From positions 1 through 45,915 of the IMG/VR virus record IMGVR_UViG_3300017697_000024: DNA of 45,915 nucleotides. One strand, written 5' to 3'. Position numbers and translations under genes: made by a program. A model generated the notes under the pieces. The model ran no database searches and was not told where the DNA came from. It was given only the letters and a program-made list of their open reading frames with translations. Below are positions 25,217-33,856 of this stretch, one piece after another; position 1 is the first letter of the stretch, and the number at the start of each line of letters is the position of its first letter. The stretch is from a virus.

Positions 25217-25385
25217 AAAATCTGCATTAGATAGAATAGATAATCACGAAAAGATTTGCAGATTAATGCAAAAGCAGACTTTTGATAGAATCGATAGAAT
25301 GGAACAAAGAATAAATAGAATAGAAAAGATTATTGTAGGCGGAATGTTTGCAATATTTATGGCTGTACTTTCCAACCATTTGTAG
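25209..25385 (+). CDS. XhlA-like holin candidate, 58 aa
   Basis: A GTG start inside the end of the preceding gene opens 58 codons. Residues 7-42 form a charged coiled coil (DRIDNHEKICRLMQKQTFDRIDRMEQRINRIEKII), followed by one C-terminal transmembrane segment (VGGMFAIFMAVLSNHL). This is the architecture of XhlA/haemolysin-type holins, small membrane proteins that let an endolysin cross the inner membrane. The endolysin gene lies far away at 1278. Another membrane role is possible. Confidence 0.55.
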   Translation: MARKSALDRIDNHEKICRLMQKQTFDRIDRMEQRINRIEKIIVGGMFAIFMAVLSNHL

Positions 25386-25397
25386 TATGAATGACTA

Positions 25398-26063
25398 ATG
25401 GAACTAGTCAGAAAATATCCCTATAAACATTATAATAGATTTTCAGATACAACCGGGCGTAAATATTTAGTTGGTGAAGCTAAAGTACCTTCAGTAACTA
25501 CAATCTTAGGTGCTACTAAAGATCAAAAGTTTTTAGACAACTGGAGAAGACGTGTGGGTAATGAAGAAGCAGATCGTATAATGAGACAAGCTAGTTCTAT
25601 TGGAACTGAGATGCACCAAGTATTAGAATATACATTAACAGGACAAGGTTATTATAATGATACCCCTGAGGGAACAAAACCTAGAATGATGGCTAAAATT
25701 ATTTTAGATAATATTAAGTTATCTGAAGTATGGGGTAATGAAGTTAGTTTAGAATATAAAAATTTATTTGCAGGAACATGTGATTTAGTTGCCATGGCTT
25801 ATGATAAACCATCTATCGTTGACTGGAAACAAGCTAACAAATTTAAAAAAGAAGAATGGGTAGAAGATTATAAATTACAATTAGGTGCTTATTATTTAGC
25901 ACACACATTAAACTACGGCCCTATAGAACAAGGAGTTATATCTATCTGTACAAGAAATCTACAATACCAAGAATTTAAATTATCTGAAGCCGACCTCAAA
26001 GAGTACGGCGAAAAATTCTTAGAACGTTTAAATACTTTTACTGAGTTGCAAAATAAGCAATAG
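25398..26063 (+). CDS. PD-(D/E)XK exonuclease (RecB/MGME1-like)
   Basis: A 221-residue nuclease. SSIGTEMHQVLEY at 67-79 is the leading helix motif with H73; FAGTCDLVAM gives D129; SIVDWKQAN gives D142 and K144 of the D-x-K motif; LQLGAYYLA gives the Q-xx-Y motif. This order is that of RecB/Cas4-like exonucleases, used by phages for recombination or degradation of host DNA. It opens the replication section. The next gene is convergent on the other strand, 36 bases away, with no clear terminator between them. Confidence 0.75.
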   Translation: MELVRKYPYKHYNRFSDTTGRKYLVGEAKVPSVTTILGATKDQKFLDNWRRRVGNEEADRIMRQASSIGTEMHQVLEYTLTGQGYYNDTPEGTKPRMMAKIILDNIKLSEVWGNEVSLEYKNLFAGTCDLVAMAYDKPSIVDWKQANKFKKEEWVEDYKLQLGAYYLAHTLNYGPIEQGVISICTRNLQYQEFKLSEADLKEYGEKFLERLNTFTELQNKQ

Positions 26064-26099
26064 TCAGCAAAGCTATTTCTATTAAAATTATACTTTCAA

Positions 26100-27545
26100 T
26101 CATATTAACCAACTTTTTAATTCTTCTTCTCCTAATGTTTTTGCAGCAACTCTCCCTTTATTTGTTAATGACTTCATGATAGCCTCATCTAATGTACCAC
26201 GTGCTACAATATCAATATAAACAACAGTTCCTTTTTGGCCCATTCTATGAGCACGGTCTTCTGATTGCATACGCACTTCTAAATTATAATTATTAGAATA
26301 GTAAATAACTGTATTGCAAGCAGTAAGTGTAAGACCAAAGCCACCAGTTGTAGGGTTACCCACAAAGAATCTTGTCTTGTCATCTTTTTGAATTCTACGT
26401 ATTGCTTCTTGTCTATCTTCTACTGAAGTAGCACCATAGATACTTACTACAGAATCTTCACCATATTTGTTTTTAAGAAACTGTATAATTTCTTCTAGGT
26501 TGTGGATGTAGTTGGCCCAGATAATAACCTTACCATCTGTTTCTTCAAGAATATCTTCCAACGCTTGTAGTTTATGATTGTGCAAGTTAAGTATTTTACC
26601 ATCATCATCTTTAGTAAACCCATTACAAACTTGATGCAGTTTAATAATTTCAGTAAGTTTATTAGAAAAACTAATAGTGCTATCTTCAACTATAGCTAGA
26701 GCATTGATTCGCAGCTTTTCATATATTCTTTTAGCCTCACCTTCTAATTCAATATATCTTTTCTGCCTTACTTTAGGTTCTAGATCTAAACATTGGTCTT
26801 TACGAACCCTAGAAGAAAAGCCTTTTAGTTTATTTTCTAGCTCTTGTAAGTTTTTGTAATATTTTGGGATACTAATATATCTACCAGAACCCACTGGAAT
26901 ATCACCCATTTCAGCATATCTGTTTCTGAATGTTAAGTAGCTGCTAAAGCCTAAAAGTTGTGGATTTAAAAATTGACATTGTGTATATAGATCCAATGGA
27001 GATTTTGTTATTGGCGATCCTGTTAGTATACGCCTTATGGCGGATAGTGTTCGTAGTTTTAATATGTTTTTTGTTCTTTTTGCTGTTCGGTTCTTTATGG
27101 TTGTGGATTCATCCAACACTACCATATTTCGGGGTCTTTTAGATAAGTAATTAATACAAGCATCAAAACCTCTCTTAGTAGATAAAGCCTCTACATTAAT
27201 AAGAAAGATATTTAATAATTTAGTTTTATCTTTATTTTTTTTATCTATATTCCATCTGTAAATATAATATTCAACTTCATCAGGTAAATGTGTTTCTATT
27301 TCTGTTTGCCATACTGTATAAACTGATTTAGGTGCAATAATTAAACACGAATCAATTTTATTTTGTAAATACAACCAAGCAATGTTATCAATAGTAACTT
27401 TAGTTTTGCCTGTGCCCATTTCCATAAAGTAAGCAAACTCAGATTTATGTGCAGATATCTTAAGTGCTTCCCTCTGATGTTCATAGGGTTTTGTTTTGTA
27501 CGGGTATTTCCACATCGAACAAATTAATAAACTTTCTTCTTGCAT
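26100..27545 (-). CDS. SNF2-family (SF2) helicase
   Basis: A 481-residue SF2 helicase on the minus strand. Motif I is MEMGTGKTK (41-49), motif II LDEST (DExx, D145-E146), motif III LTGSPI, and the second lobe ends with FGLTLTACNTVIYY and the SNF2 motif VI QSEDRAHRMGQ. Such proteins move along double-stranded DNA; in marine phages they lie beside replication genes. An alternative start at residue 11 (MWKYPYKTKPYEHQ, position 27515) may be the true one, since the family usually begins near there; neither has an SD. It interrupts a + strand operon, and its 5' end is 42 bases from the divergent next gene. Confidence 0.8.
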   Translation of the reverse strand: MQEESLLICSMWKYPYKTKPYEHQREALKISAHKSEFAYFMEMGTGKTKVTIDNIAWLYLQNKIDSCLIIAPKSVYTVWQTEIETHLPDEVEYYIYRWNIDKKNKDKTKLLNIFLINVEALSTKRGFDACINYLSKRPRNMVVLDESTTIKNRTAKRTKNILKLRTLSAIRRILTGSPITKSPLDLYTQCQFLNPQLLGFSSYLTFRNRYAEMGDIPVGSGRYISIPKYYKNLQELENKLKGFSSRVRKDQCLDLEPKVRQKRYIELEGEAKRIYEKLRINALAIVEDSTISFSNKLTEIIKLHQVCNGFTKDDDGKILNLHNHKLQALEDILEETDGKVIIWANYIHNLEEIIQFLKNKYGEDSVVSIYGATSVEDRQEAIRRIQKDDKTRFFVGNPTTGGFGLTLTACNTVIYYSNNYNLEVRMQSEDRAHRMGQKGTVVYIDIVARGTLDEAIMKSLTNKGRVAAKTLGEEELKSWLI

Positions 27546-27587
27546 TGGTCAACAATTTATTTATAAGCGTTTCCAGGAGGAATAAAT

Positions 27588-28130
27588 ATGGATATCGAAA
27601 AAATGTCAAAAATCGACATAGATCAGGATCAGATTAAATCTATTTCTGATCAGTGTCAAAAACTTAGCGGTCTCCGACTCCAAATCGAACAGCGTGAAGA
27701 AGAAATCTCAAAACTAAAATCTCAAGCAAGAGATTTAGAAGAGAGAACTATTCCAGATATGATGCAAGAAGCAGGTGTGTCTTTGCTTAAACTTAAAGAT
27801 GGTTCTACTGTAGAAGTAAAACCTTTTTATGCAGCTAAGATTCCTGAGTCTAGGATTGAAGAAGCCTTCAGTTGGTTGAGAGGTAATGGTCATGAAGATT
27901 TAATTAAGAATACTATTACTACTCAGTTTAGCAGAGGCCAAGACAATCAAGTGTCTGAACTTATAAGTGTTTGTGAGAAGTTTGGTTTCAACTATAATCA
28001 AAAACAAAAAGTTGAACCGATGACTCTTAAAGCATTTGTTAAGGATCAAGTTGAACAAGGTAAAGAAATACCCTTCGATATGTTTGGAGTGTATATCGCT
28101 AATAAAACTAAAATAACTAACAAAGGATAA
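27588..28130 (+). CDS. Conserved replication-region protein
   Basis: A 180-residue protein beginning with a coiled coil (about 15-55, KSISDQCQKLSGLRLQIEQREEEISKLKSQARDLEER), then TIPDMMQEAGVSLLKLKDGSTVEVKPFYAAKIP, SWLRGNGHEDLIKN and MTLKAFVKDQVEQGKEIPFDMFGVY. I recall it as a conserved protein in many marine phage replication modules, always just before an SSB-like gene, without a proven function. Strong AGGAGG SD 9 bases upstream of the ATG. Three bases separate it from the next gene. Confidence 0.65.
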   Translation: MDIEKMSKIDIDQDQIKSISDQCQKLSGLRLQIEQREEEISKLKSQARDLEERTIPDMMQEAGVSLLKLKDGSTVEVKPFYAAKIPESRIEEAFSWLRGNGHEDLIKNTITTQFSRGQDNQVSELISVCEKFGFNYNQKQKVEPMTLKAFVKDQVEQGKEIPFDMFGVYIANKTKITNKG

Positions 28131-28132
28131 GT

Positions 28133-28927
28133 ATGAATAACGGTGAAAAAACAACGAAAGACGTTGAAGTAATAGCTAAAAAAGGAGGAGCTTTAGCTGC
28201 AGTAAATTTAGAACAATTTGCTGATACTGGCTTTGATAATGTTGATGCTAAATCAGTAGCATTACCATTTTTAAAAGTGCTAGGACAATTATCTCCTCAA
28301 GTAACACAAGGTGATAGTCAGTTTATCGAAGCTGCTAGACCAGGTATGATTTATAATACTGTAACGAACCAACTTTATAATGGTCAAAATGGTATTACAG
28401 TTATACCTTGTTATTATAAATTAGAGTATATCGAATGGAAAGACAGAGACCAAGGTGCAGTAGCACCAGTAAATGTTTATCCTGCAACATCAGACATCAT
28501 GTCTAAAACAACAAGAGATGATAATGGTAAAGATAGACTTGAAAACGGCAACTATGTAGAAGAAACAGCTTCTCACTATATTTTAATATGTGAAGATGGT
28601 TCTCAATCAACTGCATTGGTTACTATGAAATCCACTCAAAGAAAAAAATCTAAGAAGTGGAACTCTATGATGATGTCTTTAAGACAGAAAAAAGCTGATG
28701 GTAAAGGTTTCTTTAAACCTGCTCCATTCACGCAGCAATATAAAATGCGAACTGTTTTAGAGAAAAATCAGTTAGGATCATGGTATGGCTGGGAAATAGA
28801 ACATATTGGCCCTGTGGCTGATAAGACTGTTTTAGAAGCAGCATTCGGCTTTTACGAGACTTGTAAAAAAGGATCAGTAAAAGTTAATCATGGAAAAGAA
28901 GAACAACAGGAAAAAACACCCTTCTAA
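28133..28927 (+). CDS. Single-stranded DNA-binding-like protein
   Basis: A 264-residue protein. The central part is beta-rich and aromatic (GMIYNTVTNQLYNGQNGITVIPCYYKLEYIEWKDRDQG), followed by a basic KSTQRKKSKKWNSMMMSLRQKK region, and the protein ends with an acidic, glutamine-rich tail finishing in TPF. A short acidic tail ending in PF is the protein-interaction tip of many SSBs, and the position before a primase fits. No OB-fold signature can be proven by eye. An annealing or recombination protein is an alternative. Confidence 0.5.
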   Translation: MNNGEKTTKDVEVIAKKGGALAAVNLEQFADTGFDNVDAKSVALPFLKVLGQLSPQVTQGDSQFIEAARPGMIYNTVTNQLYNGQNGITVIPCYYKLEYIEWKDRDQGAVAPVNVYPATSDIMSKTTRDDNGKDRLENGNYVEETASHYILICEDGSQSTALVTMKSTQRKKSKKWNSMMMSLRQKKADGKGFFKPAPFTQQYKMRTVLEKNQLGSWYGWEIEHIGPVADKTVLEAAFGFYETCKKGSVKVNHGKEEQQEKTPF

Positions 28928-28930
28928 TCT

Positions 28931-30502
28931 ATGAGTCTACTTGACAAAACCTTGGAAGAGTTTGTACAACTCTTCCAGGGCTCATCTACATATTTTGGTG
29001 CATCTCAGCCTATAGGAAGTAAAAAACCGAACGGCAAAAATGAATTCAAACATTGGGTTGAACCAAAACCAATGACGTTAGATCATTGGAAACAACATTT
29101 AAAAGGAGAAGCATACTATGGAAGCGTTCCAATTAGAGATGATAATACATGCTCTTGGGGGGTCATCGATGTTGATCGTTATAATATACAGCATAAGGAC
29201 GTTATATCGGTTATACGGAAAAGACAGTACCCACTCATCCCGTTCAGATCGAAATCCAACGGATTACACTTAGTATTATTTATTGATGGAGTCGTTGCTG
29301 CATCAGCAATGCGTAAGAAACTAATAGAGATAGCCTCAGACTTAGGAATCAACGACACAACAACAGACATCTATCCTGCTCAAGATGAAGTAGATCTATC
29401 TCCTGAAAAATGGGACGACAAAAGAAAAGGTAACTTTGTAAACTTACCATATCAAAAAGCACATATGACAACTCGTGTTGCTATGGATGACAATGGTAAC
29501 GGAATTAAAATAGAAAATTTATTTGAATTTGTAAAACCTTACAGATTAAAACCAGCAGACTTTAAAAAATTAAAAATATTTCAAGATGATGAAACTAAAG
29601 ATTACCCACCTTGTGTAATTAACTTTATGAAAAACAGAGTGCAAAAAGGTGAGGGTAGAAATGATGCTATGTTTAACGTAGCAGTATTAGCAAAAAAAAT
29701 AAATCCTGATCCAGTTATGTATGAAGATTGGACTAGAAATATGATGACTAAAGTTTGTTCTGAAAACTTACATCCTAAAGAGTTGCAAAATATTTTTAAA
29801 GGTGTAGAAAATAAAGAATATGCGTACAAATGTAAAACGTCAATCGCTAGAATGCACTGCGTATCATCTACTTGCGTTAAGCGTAAGTTTGGGATTGGAA
29901 CTAATGAAGCGTTACCCGAAGTAGGAAAACTTTTAAAAGTTAATTCTTACCCTGAACCTTATTGGATATTACCCATCCAAGGTAAATCAATTAGATTATC
30001 TACTAAACAATTATATCAACAGCAGCTATTAGGGGAAGCATTGCTTAATTATGATATAGTTTGGCGTACTTTAAAGCCTTCTAAAAGAGACCCTGACCCT
30101 TACAGAGATTGGCTAGAAGAGTTAATATCTAACAAACAAGACATGGAAGGATTTGATGCAGCAGAAGAAATGGGTGATGTATTTAATTCTAGAATGTCTA
30201 GGTTTTTGGAAGATGTTGAAGATACAACTGAGTTTGACCAAATTGATAATGGTAATATTTGGAAGGATGATTCTGAGATGAGATTTAAATTAGAAACATT
30301 TAGACAATTTATTAAAAAAATGGGTTATAACTGGTCAGAAAAAGATTGTACTAAATTTTTAGAATCGGGAGGTGCTAAACCTAAAAAGAAATTTCAAGCT
30401 ATTGATAGCAGACATTGGGTTGTAGCATTACCAAAACAAATGGAACACAAAAATAAAAATGTCAAATTTACTAAAGCAAAAGCTGCATGGGAAGACAGTT
30501 AA
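28931..30502 (+). CDS. AEP-type DNA primase
   Basis: A 523-residue protein with archaeo-eukaryotic primase (AEP) motifs: WGVIDVDRY (catalytic D80 and D82), SKSNGLHLVLF (S109...H113, the sxH motif), then TDIYPAQDEVD (acidic residue of motif III) and GNFVNLPYQKAH, as in AEPs of phages and TOTE conflict systems. The second half (about 240-523) has a Cys-containing region (CKTSIARMHCVSSTCVKRKFG), maybe a zinc site, and helical regions. It should make primers for the family A polymerase downstream. No DnaB-type helicase is attached or nearby. Confidence 0.75.
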   Translation: MSLLDKTLEEFVQLFQGSSTYFGASQPIGSKKPNGKNEFKHWVEPKPMTLDHWKQHLKGEAYYGSVPIRDDNTCSWGVIDVDRYNIQHKDVISVIRKRQYPLIPFRSKSNGLHLVLFIDGVVAASAMRKKLIEIASDLGINDTTTDIYPAQDEVDLSPEKWDDKRKGNFVNLPYQKAHMTTRVAMDDNGNGIKIENLFEFVKPYRLKPADFKKLKIFQDDETKDYPPCVINFMKNRVQKGEGRNDAMFNVAVLAKKINPDPVMYEDWTRNMMTKVCSENLHPKELQNIFKGVENKEYAYKCKTSIARMHCVSSTCVKRKFGIGTNEALPEVGKLLKVNSYPEPYWILPIQGKSIRLSTKQLYQQQLLGEALLNYDIVWRTLKPSKRDPDPYRDWLEELISNKQDMEGFDAAEEMGDVFNSRMSRFLEDVEDTTEFDQIDNGNIWKDDSEMRFKLETFRQFIKKMGYNWSEKDCTKFLESGGAKPKKKFQAIDSRHWVVALPKQMEHKNKNVKFTKAKAAWEDS

Positions 30503-32069
30503 AATATTTGGCCCTCCAGGGACAGGTAAAACTGAGAACCTTTTAAAACGAGTACAAAGATACTTACGACAAGGTTATTCACCTGATGAAATATGTTATA
30601 TATCATTTACTAACAAAGCTGTTGACGAATGTGTAAGTCGTGTAAGAAAAAAATTTAAAGAGTATGATGAAGATGACTTTAAATATTTTAGAACCCTACA
30701 TAGTTTAGCAAGACAACAATTTGCAGAGATTCCTGTACTAGATCCTAAAGTGGATATGATTACGTTTCATACACAATATGGAACTGTAAAAGTAAATTTT
30801 AAAGAAGGTCATGATGAGCAAAAAGTTTATAACAATTGGTCGCTACAAATTTATGACAGAGCTAGAAACATGAAAGTAGATCCTGTGTGGCTGTACAAAC
30901 AGCAGCCAAGAAAAGCTGTAAGGTTGCAGCAATTCAAATCTATTATTGCAGGTTATGAAGAATTTAAAACTATGGAGTTAGAAAACGGACAACGGACACC
31001 GGACAGATTAGATTTTACTGATATGATACAAAAATTTATTGATGATGGTTTATCAATACCTTTTAGAGTCTTAATGGTAGATGAAGCTCAGGATTTAACA
31101 CCTTTACAATGGGACTTGGTTGTTAAGTTAGCGGCACAAGTACATAGAGTTTATCTAGCTGGAGATGATGACCAGGCTATTTATGAATGGAATGGTGCAG
31201 ATGTAGAACACTTTCAAACTTTTCCAGGTCGTAAAGTTATATTAAAAAAATCTGTAAGACTTAATAAAAATGTACATTTCTTTTCTAAATGTATTTTAAA
31301 TTCTATGGGAGATAATAGAATAAAAAAAGAATTTATATCTAATGGTAAAGAAGGATCTATTCATAGATGGAATGGATTAAAAAAAGTACCTTGGGACATG
31401 GAAGGATCTTGGATGGTACTTGCTAGAATAAACGATGTAAAAAAAGAATTGCAGCAAGAAGCAAGAAATCTTTCATTATATTATCAAGATGTAAAAGGTA
31501 ATAGATCATTTGATACTAATCAATTTTTAGCTATTGAGTATTGGAATAAAATTAATCAAGGTGGATCTATAACAAGAGAAGAAGCAACAGTAATGTATGA
31601 GTTTCTTTTAAACATAGATCACGGCTACCGGTCAGCGGACAGCAAAAAATGGAGCTTTGCTCATCCGAATCAGGTGTTTAATTTTGACGAATTACATTTG
31701 AGGTGTGGTATGAGAGATCAAAAAAGCAGCTGGGAAGATGCTTTTAAAAGAAAATTTAAGGAAAAAGATAAGTTGTATTTTAAAAAATTAATGAAAGAGG
31801 GTATAGATTTAAACTTGCCACCAAAGATAATTATAGATACTATTCACCAAGTCAAAGGCGGAGAAGCTGATAATGTAGTTTTAGCAAGTAAATGTAATTA
31901 TCCTTCTCATTTTGAGAAGAAAAACTTAATGGATAAAGTAAAAGAACTTAGAGTTTGGTATACAGGTGCAACAAGATCTAAAGGTACGTTGCATTTATTA
32001 GGCACCTATCATCAATATAACTTTCCATTAGGTAAATACTTTAAACTTTACGAGGCAAACTATGTTTAG
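30459..32069 (+). CDS. UvrD/PcrA-like SF1 helicase
   Basis: A 536-residue SF1 helicase. FGPPGTGKTE (G18-T25) is Walker A; FTNKAVDEC is motif Ia; VDEAQD (207-212) is motif II; AGDDDQAIYEWNGAD is motif III; IHQVKGGEADNVVLAS is motif V; VWYTGATRSKGTLHLLG is motif VI. It is shorter than bacterial UvrD (about 720), with reduced 1B/2B insertions. It overlaps the primase gene by 44 bases, so the two are probably co-translated and may work together at the fork, in place of a DnaB or T7 gp4-type helicase. Confidence 0.85.
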   Translation: MSNLLKQKLHGKTVKIFGPPGTGKTENLLKRVQRYLRQGYSPDEICYISFTNKAVDECVSRVRKKFKEYDEDDFKYFRTLHSLARQQFAEIPVLDPKVDMITFHTQYGTVKVNFKEGHDEQKVYNNWSLQIYDRARNMKVDPVWLYKQQPRKAVRLQQFKSIIAGYEEFKTMELENGQRTPDRLDFTDMIQKFIDDGLSIPFRVLMVDEAQDLTPLQWDLVVKLAAQVHRVYLAGDDDQAIYEWNGADVEHFQTFPGRKVILKKSVRLNKNVHFFSKCILNSMGDNRIKKEFISNGKEGSIHRWNGLKKVPWDMEGSWMVLARINDVKKELQQEARNLSLYYQDVKGNRSFDTNQFLAIEYWNKINQGGSITREEATVMYEFLLNIDHGYRSADSKKWSFAHPNQVFNFDELHLRCGMRDQKSSWEDAFKRKFKEKDKLYFKKLMKEGIDLNLPPKIIIDTIHQVKGGEADNVVLASKCNYPSHFEKKNLMDKVKELRVWYTGATRSKGTLHLLGTYHQYNFPLGKYFKLYEANYV

Positions 32070-32268
32070 AAAATTAATAATACAAGCACTAGAAGATAAA
32101 TATAATGCACAAATATCTAAAGCCGAAGCTACTATAAAAATATATTTTGAAAAACCAGTAGCTATTGGTGAACATCCACAACACGTTGACGAATGCGATA
32201 AATTAATAAATGAAATAGCTCAAGCACAAGAAAATTTAAAAATTATAAGAGACTTTGATTATGATTGA
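32062..32268 (+). CDS. Conserved small phage protein, 68 aa
   Basis: A 68-residue helical protein (MFRKLIIQALEDKYNAQISKAEATIKIYFEKPVAIGEHPQHVDECDKLINEIAQAQENLKII). The GIGEHPQH-type segment (here AIGEHPQHVDECDKL) recurs in small helical proteins of T7-like and marine phages. Two helices probably form a hairpin. Function unknown. 8-base overlaps with both neighbours. Confidence 0.6.
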   Translation: MFRKLIIQALEDKYNAQISKAEATIKIYFEKPVAIGEHPQHVDECDKLINEIAQAQENLKIIRDFDYD

Positions 32269-32821
32269 AAAGTATATAATGAAAGGCAATATTATACCAT
32301 CTAGCATATGCGATATGCTAATAGAAAGGTCAAAAGAATTAGAGTGGGAAAAACATTTATGGCATAATAATAATAGAAATGAGTTTCATGACAGAGATAC
32401 AGAGGGTGTTATCTGTTCTTATATGCCTGATGATTTATGTGGATTGCTGCACCCTCTCCTACATCAGTTAATTAGAGAATATCAAAAAACATTTTGTGGT
32501 AAAGCCGAGAATACAAAAAACGAATTTATAACTAAGATTACAAGACTTAGATTTAATAAGTATGCTCCAGGCAGTTATATGAAAGAACATCAAGATCATA
32601 TACATTCAATTTTTGATGGTAATGAAAAAGGAATTCCTATATTAAGTATAGTAGGTAACTTAAATGATGACTTTGAAGGATCAGAATTTATATGTAGAGA
32701 CAAGAGAGTAGCTATGGGTAAAGGCGATGTTATTTTATTTCCATCTAATTTTATGTTTCCACACAGAGTAACTGATTGTTTAAAAGGTGAACGAATTTCA
32801 TTCGTAGGATGGGGGTATTAA
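32261..32821 (+). CDS. 2OG/Fe(II) dioxygenase, prolyl-4-hydroxylase type
   Basis: A 186-residue P4H-like enzyme. RFNKYAPGSYMKEHQDHIH gives H110 and D112; ILSIVGNLNDDFEGSEFIC is the central strand pair; KGDVILFPSNFMFPHRVTDCLKGERISFVGWGY gives H168 and R178. It has the same core pattern as the gene at 8688 (PSNFxxPHxV/I...GxRxSxVGW) but is otherwise divergent, so the two may be distant paralogues. ATG 32261 is preferred over the in-frame TTG 32255. Embedded among replication genes rather than beside virion genes. Confidence 0.8.
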   Translation: MIEKYIMKGNIIPSSICDMLIERSKELEWEKHLWHNNNRNEFHDRDTEGVICSYMPDDLCGLLHPLLHQLIREYQKTFCGKAENTKNEFITKITRLRFNKYAPGSYMKEHQDHIHSIFDGNEKGIPILSIVGNLNDDFEGSEFICRDKRVAMGKGDVILFPSNFMFPHRVTDCLKGERISFVGWGY

Positions 32822-33060
32822 TGACACATAAAGATATGTTTAAGGGAGCTACTTATGATTCTTTAGAAAAGCAGGTAGGCGGGAATCATTACTCTAAAAT
32901 GAAGATTCAGCCCGCAGAATTTATTAATGAAAATAAAATTTTATTTGCTGAGGGCAATGCAATTAAGTACATTTGTAGGCATCAGTCAAAAGGCAAAGAA
33001 AAAGATATCCAAAAGGCCATACACTATTTAGAAATGATATTAGAAAGAGATTATTCGTGA
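32821..33060 (+). CDS. DUF3310-family protein
   Basis: A 79-residue protein matching DUF3310: QVGGNHYSKMKIQPAEFINENKILFAEGNAIKYICRHQSKGKEKDIQKAIHYLEMILE. This domain occurs in many phages, including T7 gp1.7, which has nucleotide-kinase activity, and the fold is helical with a conserved GNHY...P...EGN-IKY-RH pattern. A role in nucleotide supply is therefore possible. ATG 32821 forms a TAATG overlap with the dioxygenase stop; an in-frame ATG at 32809 would lie within that gene. Confidence 0.85.
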   Translation: MTHKDMFKGATYDSLEKQVGGNHYSKMKIQPAEFINENKILFAEGNAIKYICRHQSKGKEKDIQKAIHYLEMILERDYS

Positions 33061-33149
33061 TGCAATTATGTCTATCTTTAGGATTTATATTTATAATATT
33101 TGGGTTAATATTGCTGCTATTAATTAAATGGAATAACGAACGTGCTTGA
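33060..33149 (+). CDS. 29-residue single-span membrane protein
   Basis: An ATG in a TGATG overlap with the DUF3310 stop opens 29 codons: a hydrophobic stretch (CLSLGFIFIIFGLILLLLI) followed by a short polar tail (KWNNERA). Its stop overlaps the GTG start of the next gene. The coupled overlaps suggest a translated membrane peptide, maybe lysis-related or regulatory. Function unknown. Confidence 0.45.
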   Translation: MQLCLSLGFIFIIFGLILLLLIKWNNERA

Positions 33150-33723
33150 TTTTTTTGATATACCACCTGAAGTATTTAAAAGTTTAAAAGGTATCGCAAA
33201 CGATACTAGTTCTGATAAAAATGTAGATCTAGCAGGAAACATCGAAAAAGAATATGATTTGACTAAATATATACCTTTGATTGAACCCACCTTAATGAAT
33301 ATAATTAAGGATCCTAAAACAAATTCAAGTAATCATTTAAAAACAGTTAAAGTAACAAAACATTTAAAACTTAAACAACAAGATTTTTGGGTAAATCATA
33401 TGCACAAACATGAATTTAACCCTGCTCATTCACACTCAGGTCTATTTAGTTTTATATTATTTATACAAATACCCTTTCTAATCCAAGATGAAATGAATAA
33501 TCCTAAATCAAGACATAGTAATTCACCACTATCAGGATTCTTACAATTTTTACATTTAGACCAAGCAAGTCGAGGAGGTATTACTGAACATAACATACCT
33601 GTCGACAAGACTTACGAAGGAAAAGGTTTTATATTTCCAGCTTTTTTAAAACACTCTGTATATCCATTTTATACTTCTGACTTACCAAGAATTACTATGT
33701 CAGGAAATATTTATGCAGTGTAA
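33142..33723 (+). CDS. Putative 2OG/Fe(II) oxygenase, HxH subgroup
   Basis: A 193-residue protein starting with GTG. FWVNHMHKHEFNPAHSHSGLFSFILFIQIPF gives H96 and H98 (HxH iron site), KGFIFPAFLKHSVYPF gives H171, and DLPRITMSGNI gives R183. The N-terminal third is not recognised. It overlaps the membrane peptide gene before (8 bases) and a lipoprotein gene after (11 bases). Substrate unknown; its place in the replication operon differs from the virion-linked dioxygenases. Confidence 0.65.
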   Translation: MLDFFDIPPEVFKSLKGIANDTSSDKNVDLAGNIEKEYDLTKYIPLIEPTLMNIIKDPKTNSSNHLKTVKVTKHLKLKQQDFWVNHMHKHEFNPAHSHSGLFSFILFIQIPFLIQDEMNNPKSRHSNSPLSGFLQFLHLDQASRGGITEHNIPVDKTYEGKGFIFPAFLKHSVYPFYTSDLPRITMSGNIYAV

Positions 33724-33856
33724 AAAAATCTTTGTAGTGTTAAGTATTATGTTACTATTTTTAACATCAAATTGCGTTAAAAATTTAAGAGATTTCAACC
33801 CTACCACAACAGTTGCAAATCAATTAATAAAAGTTATAAGTAATAATAATAAATGA
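33713..33856 (+). CDS. Small lipoprotein, 47 aa
   Basis: ATG within the end of the dioxygenase gene; stop overlaps the DNA polymerase ATG (ATGA). The product MQCKKIFVVLSIMLLFLTSN-C has a basic N-terminus, a hydrophobic core and a lipobox-like LTSN-C with Cys21, a signal-peptidase-II-type signal. The mature part is a 27-residue polar tail. Such tiny lipoproteins can be outer-membrane spanins; the membrane-anchored coiled-coil protein at 38-415 could be a partner, but the distance makes that uncertain. Confidence 0.5.
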   Translation: MQCKKIFVVLSIMLLFLTSNCVKNLRDFNPTTTVANQLIKVISNNNK

